The notes under the pieces were generated by a model. The model had not been told where the DNA came from. It made no database searches and saw nothing but the letters and a program-made list of their open reading frames with translations. DNA of 64,000 nt from Xanthocytophaga agilis (lineage in GTDB: Bacteria > Bacteroidota > Bacteroidia > Cytophagales > 172606-1), in contig NZ_JASJOU010000005.1 of assembly GCF_030068605.1 (NCBI RefSeq), forward strand, positions 496,001 to 560,000. Direction: 5' to 3'. Positions 33,465-43,111 of the stretch are shown piece by piece; the stretch's first letter is position 1, and the number at the start of each line of letters is the position of its first letter. The position numbers were made by a program, and so were the translations under genes.

Positions 33465-34964
33465 CTAAAATTCTTCCAGTACTGTTTTACGTTGCATAGG
33501 GTCTAAAGCAGCAATGCTTTCATCTTCATAGAAAGAGTCGTTACGAAAATGCGTAGTTGAAATTTCTTCAAAGATTGCCCCTTTTTCAGAGCTAAAAGAA
33601 TGCCATGTTTCCCGTTCTACCAGCAGCTGATCTCCTGGTTTAAGAATATACTGACGATCTTCTAACTGTGCCTTCAGATCACCATATAACAGTTGGAAAG
33701 TTTCTTCTTTCTTTTTGTGTTTATGGGATGGATGTGACTGACCTGGTAGAACAACAATTAATTTTTTGCAATATTCCCGATTAATGATATTTACAATTAA
33801 ACAACCTGTAGTTGCGAAGTTTTCCAAACCATAGTGATGTGAAAGCTCAACTTCGTAATTATCACCTAACACGACTCCCGCTTCTGTAAATAATCCCTTG
33901 GCCTGATGGATAATTCCTCTGATCTGAGTATATAAATCGGGAGGGTTTGTTTCAAATACCCCTTCATTTAATTTATAATCCTTTGAAGCTTTCCACTTTG
34001 CCCGATAACGACCAAATTCTCCGGAGGTAAGTTGGCCAGGCTGACATGGCATGGCAAAGAATACATCATCTGCTGTAATTTCTTGTCCACTTTTTAGGGC
34101 TCGCTTAGCAAAGACACCTCTCTTTAAAGACAATAAGGAATCTATTTCTGCCTGTGTTACAGACTTTTCATTATTTCCACAGATTATCTTGGCCTGTAAG
34201 GTAGCTGCAATCCACTGATCTACCTGCTCTGGATTCATTGAGTAGTTATTCAGTTTGATAGTATCTGTTGGCAAACCTACATGGCGTTCCAGAATCTTAG
34301 CTCCTTTGGCAATAGCAATTTTAGCTACATCTGTGTTGTCAGGTGCTTCATGACCTGAATAGCCAATAGTTACATCCGGATAACGACGGATTATCTTTTC
34401 AAGGAAATTAAGATGCAATACATTATCAGGACTTGGATAAATTCCTACACAATGCAACACTGCAAAATCAACTGTACGATGACGAAGGAAGCTCACCAGA
34501 TTATCTATCTGTGGCATTAATAATCCACCAGTAGAAGCAATAATAGGCTTTCCTGCTTTGGCTATTTTCTGTAATAAAGGCCAGTCATCTGCACTGGCAC
34601 TGGCTACTTTAATAATCTCAATACCATGTTTCAGAATAATGTCCACAGATTCTTCATCAAATGGAGTACAGATGGTAACAAGCCCTTCTTCACGAGTGGC
34701 TTTTACCATGGTATAGTAATCGTCCAGAGACAATTCTGTACTGAGGAAACGGCTGATGTGTTTGGCTTCTGTATTGTTACGGTAATCAGGATGGATAAAC
34801 GTATCCAATTGACGGTACTGAAACTTTACAGCTGCATTGATATTGTATTTACGTTTAATTTTTCCCATCTCCCGGATAATCGCAAGGCCATGATTAACAT
34901 CGCCCTGGTGATTATTGGCCATCTCAAATATAAAAAGATCATTAAAAAGAGGATTCATATACAT
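33465..34964 (-). CDS. NeuB-like nonulosonate synthase with SAF and cupin domains
   Basis: 499-residue fusion. Domain 1 (about 10-280) is a NeuB-type TIM barrel that condenses a hexosamine derivative with phosphoenolpyruvate: EMANNHQGD, AVKFQYRQLDTF, STGGLLMP, HCVGIYPSPD, GYSGHE. A SAF (antifreeze-like) domain about 290-350 follows (RGVFAKRALKSGQEITADDVFFAMPC). The C-terminal cupin (about 370-480) resembles sugar-isomerase cupins, with likely metal ligands in HPSHKHKKKEETF and ETWHSF. NeuB and SAF normally stand alone, so the cupin is the unusual addition. Its substrate may be a sugar the synthase uses. Follows the NeuA-like gene by 51 bp. Confidence 0.85.
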   Translation of the reverse strand: MYMNPLFNDLFIFEMANNHQGDVNHGLAIIREMGKIKRKYNINAAVKFQYRQLDTFIHPDYRNNTEAKHISRFLSTELSLDDYYTMVKATREEGLVTICTPFDEESVDIILKHGIEIIKVASASADDWPLLQKIAKAGKPIIASTGGLLMPQIDNLVSFLRHRTVDFAVLHCVGIYPSPDNVLHLNFLEKIIRRYPDVTIGYSGHEAPDNTDVAKIAIAKGAKILERHVGLPTDTIKLNNYSMNPEQVDQWIAATLQAKIICGNNEKSVTQAEIDSLLSLKRGVFAKRALKSGQEITADDVFFAMPCQPGQLTSGEFGRYRAKWKASKDYKLNEGVFETNPPDLYTQIRGIIHQAKGLFTEAGVVLGDNYEVELSHHYGLENFATTGCLIVNIINREYCKKLIVVLPGQSHPSHKHKKKEETFQLLYGDLKAQLEDRQYILKPGDQLLVERETWHSFSSEKGAIFEEISTTHFRNDSFYEDESIAALDPMQRKTVLEEF

Positions 34965-35015
34965 GTAAAGAAGTTAATGGATGAAAAGGCATAGAAGGTA
35001 TAACGAACTACTAAT

Positions 35016-36056
35016 TTATTTCTTAACCAGTTTGTAGAGATCATCAAAAGATAGCATTCGGTCATCTATATAATATTCTGCTGCTGGCTTGCCAAATCGG
35101 AGATCATGGTATCTTACTCCCCAACGTTTCATCTGCTCGCGGGTAGTTTCTGACCAGTCAATTCCGGTTTTGGTACCACGTGCTGTAAATAATATAATCT
35201 CGTGTCCAGCATCATAAAGTGCATTTACGGCAGCAACCATCATTGGGTTACAGTCGGCCTTTGTATAATCATTGTCAGGCGTAAGAGTAGCAATCACACC
35301 ATCAATATCAAAACAGAAAGACTTAACTTTTTTAGTGTGGCCAGATGGCACATCATTAGCTACAGAGTTAAGACGTGCAGATACTTCACTAAGCTGACTC
35401 TCATAATCAATATCAAAGATTTCCTGCATGATATACCCCTGTATACGATCACCTGTCATAGAATTCTTTTCCAGTAATGTACTGGTGCGTACAATATCAA
35501 TGGATGCATTCTGCAGATAGGTTTTAGGCAATATCTGTCGGGGTTGATTATAGGCTTCGCGTATATCTGTTTTAATGACAGGGCTTAGTTTACCTGTCTC
35601 ATCCTGAAACCACATTTTGTAAGGTGTTTCAGGGCTTTCTACTACAGAGCGAACAGAATCCAAGGTATTATCAGACAGGATTATCTCAATCATCATATCA
35701 ATATCTGCAGGGTTTCGAACCGGATGGGTAGGCCGTAAATGAACACAGATATCCGGAATATAATTTTCGTTTTCCTTTAACCAATGCAAGGTATGCTGAA
35801 ATACTTCCAGATCAGTTGAATGATCCTGGGAAATCTCATCCGGACGTAAAAATGGAACTTCTGCTCCAAATTGCTTTGCGATGTCTGCATAGAGTTCGCT
35901 ATCTGTACTGACAATTACACGATCTATTTTTTTTGAAGATAAGGCATGTTCAATGGAATAAGCCAGCATGGGCTTACCTGCAATGGAACGGATATTTTTA
36001 TGAGGGATGGACTTAGAGCCTTGACGAGCTGGTATAATGGCTAAAACAGTTGGCAC
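35016..36056 (-). CDS. CMP-nonulosonate synthetase fused to HAD hydrolase
   Basis: 346 residues in two domains. The N-terminal (about 1-225) is an acylneuraminate cytidylyltransferase: IIPARQGSKSIPHKNIRSIAGKP is the nucleotide-binding motif, then IVSTDSE, LRPTHPVRNPADI and IDIVRTSTLLE. The C-terminal HAD part begins FCFDIDGVIATLTPDNDYTKA (DxD nucleophile), continues FTARGT and ends YIDDRMLS. It resembles capsule-type HAD phosphatases, so it could remove the 9-phosphate before CMP activation. It is the first gene of the operon with the NeuB-like protein and is preceded by a TAnnTTTG element. Confidence 0.87.
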   Translation of the reverse strand: MPTVLAIIPARQGSKSIPHKNIRSIAGKPMLAYSIEHALSSKKIDRVIVSTDSELYADIAKQFGAEVPFLRPDEISQDHSTDLEVFQHTLHWLKENENYIPDICVHLRPTHPVRNPADIDMMIEIILSDNTLDSVRSVVESPETPYKMWFQDETGKLSPVIKTDIREAYNQPRQILPKTYLQNASIDIVRTSTLLEKNSMTGDRIQGYIMQEIFDIDYESQLSEVSARLNSVANDVPSGHTKKVKSFCFDIDGVIATLTPDNDYTKADCNPMMVAAVNALYDAGHEIILFTARGTKTGIDWSETTREQMKRWGVRYHDLRFGKPAAEYYIDDRMLSFDDLYKLVKK

Positions 36057-36093
36057 AATAGTGTTATTTTCGCTGAAACAGGATTTTATTGGC

Positions 36094-36101
36094 CAAAGTT
36101 A
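36094..36101 (-). promoter_or_regulatory. Promoter -7 element for the nonulosonate operon
   Basis: The minus strand reads TAACTTTG (TAnnTTTG), 37 bp before the ATG. It abuts the terminator of the upstream T9SS gene, so the two transcripts are separated by only a few bases. Confidence 0.5.
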
Positions 36102-36149
36102 AAAAGAAAAACGTAGAAGCATAGTACTGTGACTACACTTCTACGTTTT
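36101..36149 (-). terminator. Terminator of the T9SS-cargo gene
   Basis: 12-bp stem (36108-36119 with 36138-36149), AAAACGTAGAAG pairing CTTCTACGTTTT, followed on minus by a T-rich run. Confidence 0.8.
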
Positions 36150-36173
36150 CAAAAGTTTGGGTTTTATGTCAAA

Positions 36174-39100
36174 CTAGTATTGCTTCACAACTTTAATAGT
36201 TTCTTTTACACCTGTCTGATCTGTAATACGAATCAGATACAAGCCTTGCGAAGATTTTTTACCTAATACAACTGTATTACCACCTGCAGATTGTGCATGA
36301 TCCACAACTTTACCTGTTTGATCTACCAGGCTAACAGTAACTGCTGCATATTCTGCTTTTAATGTAACAGATATAGTGCTATTGAATGGATTCGGATAAG
36401 CTACAGACTGACTTTGCTCATCTTCTGATAAGCTGGTAGCTGCGGCTGCAACTCTTCCTGATGGAGATGCCATAGTTTTAAAAGTAACAGTTGCAGACCA
36501 AGGTGACCATGCACCTGCACCTAATGGGTTATTAGACGCTTGTGCTCTTACACGAAGATAGTATGTAGTATTATAGTTTAATGGTGAGTTAACTGTAGTA
36601 GCATAACTCGCTGCTGTAATATCTCTTACTATACCTGTAAAACCTGCATCAGTACTTATCTGTAATTGCATACCTGTTACATTCCAAACACCAGCAGGAG
36701 GACATGATGCAGTTATGGATGGTGTTACAAACATACTTGTCAAAGTACCTGCCATAGTTGCAGTAGGTGTAAGCGTATAAGATGGAACTGTAAATGCTGC
36801 CACATTTGCCCAGTAACCTGTTTGTAGATAGGTACCGTTTGCTGCAGTTCTTACGTTCTTCACACGCAGATAATAGGTTTTTCCAGGTATCAGGTAACGT
36901 ACATAATCATACTCTCCCAGTACTGTAAATGCCTGGTAATTATCATCACGAGCTGAAATGTCAATCGCTACTAAACGTCCGTTTATCCATTTTCTATATG
37001 AATAGCGTTCATAAGCTATTCCACTTCCCGCAGGATCTGCAGATATAGGGCCGTATGGACCATGTACATCAACCAGATTTGTGAAATTTACATCTGTTGC
37101 AATCTGGAAGAACATAGAAGTTGCATTTTTCATATGCCATCCTCTTAGTTTCATTGAATTGGAAGATACATTTCCTACAGGGCTATCTGCATACGTTGGA
37201 TGCAAAGAGTTATACACATGTTTAATGTTTGCAGCAGATGTCCATGGACCTACAGACGGTGCTGATATTCTAACACGTATATAATATTTCTCTCCAGATT
37301 GTAATTGCTGTGAATTAGGATTGAATGCAAAAACATTGGAAGCCGAAGTTGCAGTATAATGAATGTTAGAAGTAAAAGTTGAATCAGTGCTCAGTTGAAT
37401 TTCATACTGTGTGGCTCCTGATACAGCCAGAACCTGTAATGTTTGATTCAAACTATTGAGATATATCTCACCACCTACCACATTAGATGTACTAGTAACT
37501 AGTTCAAGATAAGTTTCAAGTGGACTAACAGTTGTAAACGTATAGATATTTGGATTTGAATCATCTCCATCATAATTGCTATAGTATCCTACTACTCCAC
37601 CATTTAAGCTTACTTCTGTGGAGATACGAATCTTGTAAGTAATTCCCGCTGTCAACACTCCATTTGGAATGCTGAAGGATGGACTTGCCGAACTCGCATA
37701 GTAGTAGCCTGTTCTGGTAGACCAGTCTCCTGTGCCACCAACAGGTACGATCTCAATCTGATAATTTGTAATAGCACCACAGTCTCCCTGATATGGGGCA
37801 AATGTAATTGTAGGAGTCACAGAAACCCCTGTCGCTCCATCTAGCGGAGTGGATAATGTTGGTGTTAAAGTACCTCCAATACCTCCGGTGCTAAAATCAA
37901 ATAATGTTGCAGATCCTGTGATAGCTGTAAAGCTGCCTCCTGTACCTGTACCTGCAGTCAAACGCATTTCATAATTTGTATTCGCAAGTAATTGCGTATT
38001 AGTAAATGAGAATGTGTAATCAGAACCACTAGCTGTACTATAGAAAGCTGTTCCGAAAGAACCGGAAGGCTTTTGTCTGTACTCTACTTTTATGGTAGTT
38101 GCTCCCGGGTAAGCATTTACAATCACAGGGAATCCACAAGGATTTAATCCAGTTAACGAAAGTGGACTTTGAATAGAAACTCCAGGTGTTGCAGAAACAG
38201 TGAAAGTATTAGTATCACTGAATGTACCATTTGCTGTATTATACGTAACCCGGGCACGATAGGTATTTCCTGCTGTTAGGAAAGAAGGAACAGTCCAATT
38301 ATAAGTAGCAGTTGTATAATTCTGAGAAGCAACTACTGTATTTCCAACTGTTCCATCCAGGATTTCATACAATACAGAGTTTAATGTACAACCTGCAAAT
38401 GGAGATTGAATTATAATAGTAGGTGTCACAGTATTAACTGTTACTCCATCTGCTGGCGAGGTAATTACAGGTGTGTTAGCCGCTTCACTGGATTGATTAA
38501 CTCCTGTAAACCAATCGTTATATACTTGTCCAATCAACGTACCTGTATTATTAGCCCCTGTCCGGGTTGTTAATTCAACCAGATAGTGTGCATTATCTGC
38601 AAATAATGAACGGAGCAACGTTATATTAAAAGGTGTAGTCGCAGCATTACCATCTGCAAAGTTATATGTTTGTTGAAAGATAGTAGGTCCAGGCCCTATT
38701 GGGAACACTTTGAATACTAAGCTTCTTGCGGATGTGCTGTTCGCATTCACATTAGCAACAACATCTGAACATAAATCCAGCGTTGCCTCATCAGCTGGTG
38801 AAATGAGTAAAGGGTCTGCAATAACAAGAGATTCTGTCGTGAAGCTGATGACTTTTTCTCCTACAGTTGTTCCACTTATTTGGAAGGTAACACGTACATA
38901 ATATTGTGTGCCAAATTCTAATGTAGCTGGAGTCCAGCTAAACGCTCCATTACCACTTCCCTGTAAACTGGTTTGTTTGGATGATCCACCAAAGGCTGGA
39001 TCTGTATCCACTTCTATAATTCTTGATGTCAATGTTCCACAACCTGTATACGCAGCAACTGCGATAGATGGGGTTCTTGATACATCTGTTGCACCATCTA

Positions 39101-39947
39101 ATGGAGAAGTAATAACTGGTATAGAGGAAGGTGGTTTTACTCCTGTTGTAAACGTAGAAGTTGTAGTTCCTATTAGTTCACCATTGATATCAACGCTGTA
39201 CACCTCTATAGTATATGGCGTGCTAGCGGCTAATAATGCGGTATCTATTGCTGGCAATGCATAATTTGTTGTAGCTGTTGTTGCGTTGGCAAAAGTCGGA
39301 TTTATACCATCTGCATCACTATCTACAACCGGACTGCTTGGATCTGAGGTTGGATAGACAAGGTATAGAAGTGTACGCGCTCCCTGATAATTGGCATTAA
39401 CAGTAATTGTAAGGTTCTGACAAAGGTCAAAAGATGCTCCATTGGCAGGAGAAATAATTTGAGGATTTTGTAAAGCAGGCTCTGTGATGGTAATTCTTGT
39501 AAGCGTGCTATTTAAAACAGTTGCATCAGAAGGTCCAAACCAACCTGCTGTTGCTGTTGATGTCTGAACTCTTACATAATATACTTGGGAAGTAGAAGGA
39601 TCAAGATCAGCATAAGATTGTAAAAGATTCCACAAAGGATAGGTGTATGTTGCAGTTGTAGAAGTAGTAGGTATAATAGTAGGAGAAAAATAACCTGCAC
39701 CACTGACAGCTGCACTGGACAGAAGTAATGTTACACCATCGCTATCATAAAGCTGAACTCTAAGCCTTCTTATTCCTGTTCTAGGAGTTGTCCCTGCACT
39801 TAAACGTCCAGTCATTGTTTGTGTGTAGGGATTTATACCTGTTGCATTATTTGCTGGGGTTGTAATTGTTGGAGCTTGTCCGAGCACAGAAAAATCTGCT
39901 AGCAGCCCCCCCAAAACCATTAAGAGAAATAGTACACTTTTTTTCAT
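36174..39947 (-). CDS. Secreted modular protein with T9SS type A sorting domain
   Basis: 1257 residues, exported: signal peptide 1-23, a long series of Ig/fibronectin-type beta modules, and a C-terminal T9SS type A signal of about 75 residues (AYPNPFNSTISVTLK through to IKVVKQY). The first seven modules open with a P-x-(N/D)-x-A-T-type turn. From module 2 they alternate between a single early Cys (FDLCQNL, LDLCSDV, LNPCGFP) and a single later Cys (GCGTLTS, GCTLNSV, GDCGAIT). Later modules lack this. No catalytic domain was recognised, so it is probably an adhesin or scaffold. A GT2 gene lies upstream. Confidence 0.88.
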   Translation of the reverse strand: MKKSVLFLLMVLGGLLADFSVLGQAPTITTPANNATGINPYTQTMTGRLSAGTTPRTGIRRLRVQLYDSDGVTLLLSSAAVSGAGYFSPTIIPTTSTTATYTYPLWNLLQSYADLDPSTSQVYYVRVQTSTATAGWFGPSDATVLNSTLTRITITEPALQNPQIISPANGASFDLCQNLTITVNANYQGARTLLYLVYPTSDPSSPVVDSDADGINPTFANATTATTNYALPAIDTALLAASTPYTIEVYSVDINGELIGTTTSTFTTGVKPPSSIPVITSPLDGATDVSRTPSIAVAAYTGCGTLTSRIIEVDTDPAFGGSSKQTSLQGSGNGAFSWTPATLEFGTQYYVRVTFQISGTTVGEKVISFTTESLVIADPLLISPADEATLDLCSDVVANVNANSTSARSLVFKVFPIGPGPTIFQQTYNFADGNAATTPFNITLLRSLFADNAHYLVELTTRTGANNTGTLIGQVYNDWFTGVNQSSEAANTPVITSPADGVTVNTVTPTIIIQSPFAGCTLNSVLYEILDGTVGNTVVASQNYTTATYNWTVPSFLTAGNTYRARVTYNTANGTFSDTNTFTVSATPGVSIQSPLSLTGLNPCGFPVIVNAYPGATTIKVEYRQKPSGSFGTAFYSTASGSDYTFSFTNTQLLANTNYEMRLTAGTGTGGSFTAITGSATLFDFSTGGIGGTLTPTLSTPLDGATGVSVTPTITFAPYQGDCGAITNYQIEIVPVGGTGDWSTRTGYYYASSASPSFSIPNGVLTAGITYKIRISTEVSLNGGVVGYYSNYDGDDSNPNIYTFTTVSPLETYLELVTSTSNVVGGEIYLNSLNQTLQVLAVSGATQYEIQLSTDSTFTSNIHYTATSASNVFAFNPNSQQLQSGEKYYIRVRISAPSVGPWTSAANIKHVYNSLHPTYADSPVGNVSSNSMKLRGWHMKNATSMFFQIATDVNFTNLVDVHGPYGPISADPAGSGIAYERYSYRKWINGRLVAIDISARDDNYQAFTVLGEYDYVRYLIPGKTYYLRVKNVRTAANGTYLQTGYWANVAAFTVPSYTLTPTATMAGTLTSMFVTPSITASCPPAGVWNVTGMQLQISTDAGFTGIVRDITAASYATTVNSPLNYNTTYYLRVRAQASNNPLGAGAWSPWSATVTFKTMASPSGRVAAAATSLSEDEQSQSVAYPNPFNSTISVTLKAEYAAVTVSLVDQTGKVVDHAQSAGGNTVVLGKKSSQGLYLIRITDQTGVKETIKVVKQY

Positions 39948-40066
39948 AAAATATTGATTATTGAGACTTTCTGACTTTATGTAAAATCTTTAAATTAATC
40001 CTTCCCAAATAAGAAAAGGTAAGTCTGTATCACCTGATATTTCAATAAGATTTTCTTATATTAAAA

Positions 40067-40795
40067 TCAGGCAAACAGGTTATATTTCAAAATGCAATAA
40101 ATTGCACGGAAACCATCTTTCCAGTTTATCTTTTTCCCTTCTGCATAAGTACGTCCATAATAAGATATACCTACTTCATAAATGCGAACATTAGGGATAC
40201 GAGCCACTTTTGCTGTTACTTCCGGCTCAAAACCAAACCGGTTTTCTTTCAGCTTAATTGCCTGAATCATATCTGTACGAAAGAGCTTATAGCATGTTTC
40301 CATATCTGTCAGGTTCAAGTTGGTAAACATATTGGATAAAAATGTCAGGAACTTGTTACCAATAGTATGCCAAAAGAATAAAATACGGTGTGGATTTCCG
40401 CCCATAAAGCGAGAACCAAATACTATGTCTGCAAATCCTTCCAGAACAGGTTGTAAAAGAATATTATATTCCCGCGGATCATACTCTAAATCCGCATCCT
40501 GAATAATTACATATTCACCGGTTGCTTTACTGATCCCTGTATGCAGGGCGGCTCCTTTGCCTTTGTTTACTTCGTGTTTAAAATACGTAATAGGTAGATC
40601 TGGATTTTCTCGTTGATAATTCAGAATAGACTCTTCTGTGTTATCTTTTGAACAGTCATTAATAATGATGACCTCTTTTTCAATGTTGTTGAGTAATTGT
40701 ACCGCTTTGATTTTATTTAAAATGAAGTGAATAGTTCTCCCTTCATTATATGCCGGAATAACAATAGATAGTTTGGTAATGGTCGTTGTTTGCAC
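40067..40795 (-). CDS. GT2 glycosyltransferase (polyprenyl-phosphate type)
   Basis: 242-residue GT-A enzyme close to dolichyl/undecaprenyl-phosphate mannosyltransferases. N-terminal motif [13 protein letters not shown], then [14 protein letters not shown] (UDP/GDP-sugar site), the DXD-like DADLEYDP, and the [12 protein letters not shown] region conserved in this branch. No membrane helices are seen, so it is the short soluble type that loads a lipid carrier in the inner membrane. It lies 119 bp upstream of the T9SS-cargo gene on the same strand and could donate sugars to it, though this is an inference. Confidence 0.85.
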   Translation of the reverse strand: MQTTTITKLSIVIPAYNEGRTIHFILNKIKAVQLLNNIEKEVIIINDCSKDNTEESILNYQRENPDLPITYFKHEVNKGKGAALHTGISKATGEYVIIQDADLEYDPREYNILLQPVLEGFADIVFGSRFMGGNPHRILFFWHTIGNKFLTFLSNMFTNLNLTDMETCYKLFRTDMIQAIKLKENRFGFEPEVTAKVARIPNVRIYEVGISYYGRTYAEGKKINWKDGFRAIYCILKYNLFA

Positions 40796-41329
40796 AGAAA
40801 ATAAGGTTTAATAAGCAAGAATGATGCTATTTATAGTCAAATTATGTAAAAGTAAATAATACTTTTGCAATTCTAGTGCATATTCCTTAAAAAAAGAATT
40901 GCACAAAAACAATACTCTTGTTTATTAGACTATTATGCAATGATATCTTTGTTCAATACAACCTTGTTATTTATTTCTATGGATTTTTACTATATATTTC
41001 AAAAACGTGCCTGACCTGAGAAAAATATATATAGTTTCCTATCTATTATATACGATAATAACTAAATTTTAGATTCACAGGTAGTAAGATACTGTTTCGC
41101 TTACTTACTAGACAGGAAGTTAATAGCATAGAAAATTAAGACGTATCTATCCATTATAAGACACCTGATACTAAATAAGCTACTATTTTCAGGATATATT
41201 TTATTTAGAAATAATAAGGAAACTCAAAAACAACTTTGTTTTATATATCAGTTTAGCCTACTATATTCATTGTAACAATTTTCAAGCATATCTCTGCTTA
41301 CTGGACTTTTTATTCTACCCTGCACTGCC
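40796..41329. other. Intergenic region with no recognised gene
   Basis: Over 500 bp between the divergent GT2 and rlmB genes, about 30 percent GC by eye. No tRNA, strong hairpin or plausible small ORF was seen, apart from the rlmB promoter at its right edge. Confidence 0.35.
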
Positions 41330-41337
41330 TACCTTTG
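41330..41337 (+). promoter_or_regulatory. Promoter -7 element for rlmB
   Basis: TACCTTTG, a perfect TAnnTTTG match 40 bp before the TTG start, which supports that start. Confidence 0.5.
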
Positions 41338-41377
41338 CTCTTTCGCTTATTTTGTTTTCATACTAATTCTCTTTTCA

Positions 41378-42115
41378 TTGAGCAAAGATCTTGTTTTTGG
41401 CATTCGGGCTGTGATTGAAACCATCCGGGCTGGTAAGGAAATAGACAAATTATTGGTACAGCGGGATCTGAGCACGGCCGGAAACCTGGCGGAATTACTA
41501 CAGGCTGCGCATGAGTTTAATGTTCCTATATCTCGTGTACCTAAAGAGCGCCTGGACCGTGTTACTCGCAAAAATCATCAGGGCGTGATTGCATTTGTAT
41601 CAGCTGTAAATTATGCTAAACTTCACAATGTCATCAGTGATGTATATGAGCGTGGGTTGGTGCCTTTGATCTTGATTTTGGACCGGGTAACTGATGTACG
41701 TAACTTTGGTGCTATAGCCCGTACTGCCGAGTGTGCTGGTGCGCATGCTATTGTTATTCCTGCTAAAGGAGCTGCCCAAATCAATGCGGATGCTGTCAAA
41801 ACATCTTCAGGTGCACTGAATTTTATTCCGGTTTGTCGGGAAGAAAGTTTAGTAAGAACTGTCTCTTTTCTGCAAGAATCCGGATTACAGGTAATAGGAT
41901 GTACAGAAAAAGCTGAAAAGTTATTATATGAAGTAGATCTTACTGTTCCTACAGCTATCATTATGGGATCAGAGGAAGATGGCATTACCAACGAACTGAT
42001 TCGTAAAGTAGACACATTGGTCAAAATTCCTGAAGCTGGCCAAATTTCTTCTCTGAATGTTTCTGTTGCTGCCGGAGTAATGATTTATGAAGCAATACGT
42101 CAACGATTAAGATAG
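41378..42115 (+). CDS. rlmB: 23S rRNA (guanosine-2'-O-)-methyltransferase RlmB
   Basis: SpoU-type knotted SAM methyltransferase of 245 residues acting on G2251. N-terminal substrate domain LVFGIRAVIETIRAGKEIDKLLVQRDL, then the trefoil-knot motifs: LDRVTDVRNFGAIARTAECAG (motif 1), IMGSEEDGIT (motif 2), and IPEAGQISSLNVSVAAGVMIYEA (motif 3, with the SAM-binding Ser-Leu-Asn). The start is TTG, 40 bp after a TAnnTTTG element. It is not linked to other genes. Confidence 0.92.
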   Translation: MSKDLVFGIRAVIETIRAGKEIDKLLVQRDLSTAGNLAELLQAAHEFNVPISRVPKERLDRVTRKNHQGVIAFVSAVNYAKLHNVISDVYERGLVPLILILDRVTDVRNFGAIARTAECAGAHAIVIPAKGAAQINADAVKTSSGALNFIPVCREESLVRTVSFLQESGLQVIGCTEKAEKLLYEVDLTVPTAIIMGSEEDGITNELIRKVDTLVKIPEAGQISSLNVSVAAGVMIYEAIRQRLR

Positions 42116-42132
42116 AAATTAGCAGAGCCAAG

Positions 42133-42155
42133 TAGTCTCCATGATCAGGAGACTA
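42133..42155. terminator. Hairpin between convergent rlmB and MtfA-like genes
   Basis: Perfect 8-bp stem TAGTCTCC/GGAGACTA with a 7-nt loop. Only TTTC follows on plus, so it is a weak terminator by sequence. Confidence 0.5.
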
Positions 42156-42191
42156 TTTCATTACTAAGTGCATTTTAGCTTGTTGAGAGGC

Positions 42192-42953
42192 TCAAGCTGC
42201 AACTTGTCTGTGAAGAGGGTCCTGATTTAATAGATCTGCCATAGAATTATATAGTAAGGGCGCCTCAGACAACATTTCTGTTGGATTCTCAAAGAATGTT
42301 TCAACGGCTACCGCAAATAACTCGGCAACATTTGTACCTGCATATTTTCGCAACACAGATTCCTCTCCTGACTGTATCTTCCTATATTCCACTTTAGCCT
42401 GTAAAAAAAACTCCTGTACGTGTTCTGGTGCCAGGAAGTCCTCACCGTATTGACGGTTTTCGAGTAATAGTGCATGTGCCATTTCATGTAAGCCTACATT
42501 GAGGGCATCCGTTGGATAAAAATAGCCTTCCACAAAATGTTTCCATGATAATACGATGATCCCTCCTGCATTTACTTCGCCTACATGATAATCCCGGTTA
42601 AGCAGTGAATAATATTTGTCAGGATACAAAATAATCGTGTTAAAATGGGATAGATACACAGGTGAGAGACCAAATGTCAGTTGCACAGCACAGGCGGCTA
42701 TCAATATTTTCATTTCCTCTGTGATTTCGAGTTTACCCCGTGAGATAAATTCTTTCTCTTGTAAAAATGTAGCTACCCTCAGATTAAATATTTGTTTCTT
42801 GTCAGGTGTCAGTTGTCGGTAGTACGCAAAGTTTTTCTCCAGAATAGTATCATTTAGAGAGAGTGTTTGTCTACTAACATGTTTCGTACGGACTTGTGTC
42901 CACCAGTAACCTCCAATTATCGCCACCAGCACACCAAAAATAATGGGTATCAT
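42192..42953 (-). CDS. MtfA-like zinc-dependent peptidase
   Basis: 253 residues with an N-terminal membrane helix (PIIFGVLVAIIGGYWW) and a gluzincin-type catalytic domain. The HExxH motif is HEMAHALLLENRQ, where MtfA family members also use a downstream Glu, here in the segment NVAELFAVAVETFFENP. Preceding GEVNAGGIIVLSWKHFVEGYF matches the family. MtfA in E. coli regulates glucose PTS through Mlc, which is absent from Bacteroidota, so its substrate here is unknown. It is divergent from no close gene and ends near rlmB. Confidence 0.87.
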   Translation of the reverse strand: MIPIIFGVLVAIIGGYWWTQVRTKHVSRQTLSLNDTILEKNFAYYRQLTPDKKQIFNLRVATFLQEKEFISRGKLEITEEMKILIAACAVQLTFGLSPVYLSHFNTIILYPDKYYSLLNRDYHVGEVNAGGIIVLSWKHFVEGYFYPTDALNVGLHEMAHALLLENRQYGEDFLAPEHVQEFFLQAKVEYRKIQSGEESVLRKYAGTNVAELFAVAVETFFENPTEMLSEAPLLYNSMADLLNQDPLHRQVAA

Positions 42954-43030
42954 AGAATCGGTATATTGTTAAAAAATGTTCATATAGTAAGCATCAAGCT
43001 GACTATATTTTTATGTAGATGCTGTAATCT

Positions 43031-43071
43031 AAAAAAAAGTAAGCGTGATACCATAAGTGGCATCACGCTTA
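43031..43071 (-). terminator. Terminator after pheS
   Basis: TAAGCGTGAT plus CCA pair with TGG plus ATCACGCTTA, with one A-C mismatch and a 4-nt loop. Eight Ts follow on minus. Confidence 0.85.
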
Positions 43072-43111
43072 TCTGTAAGAATTCAGGAATTTCTTTATTT
43101 ATTAGGATATC

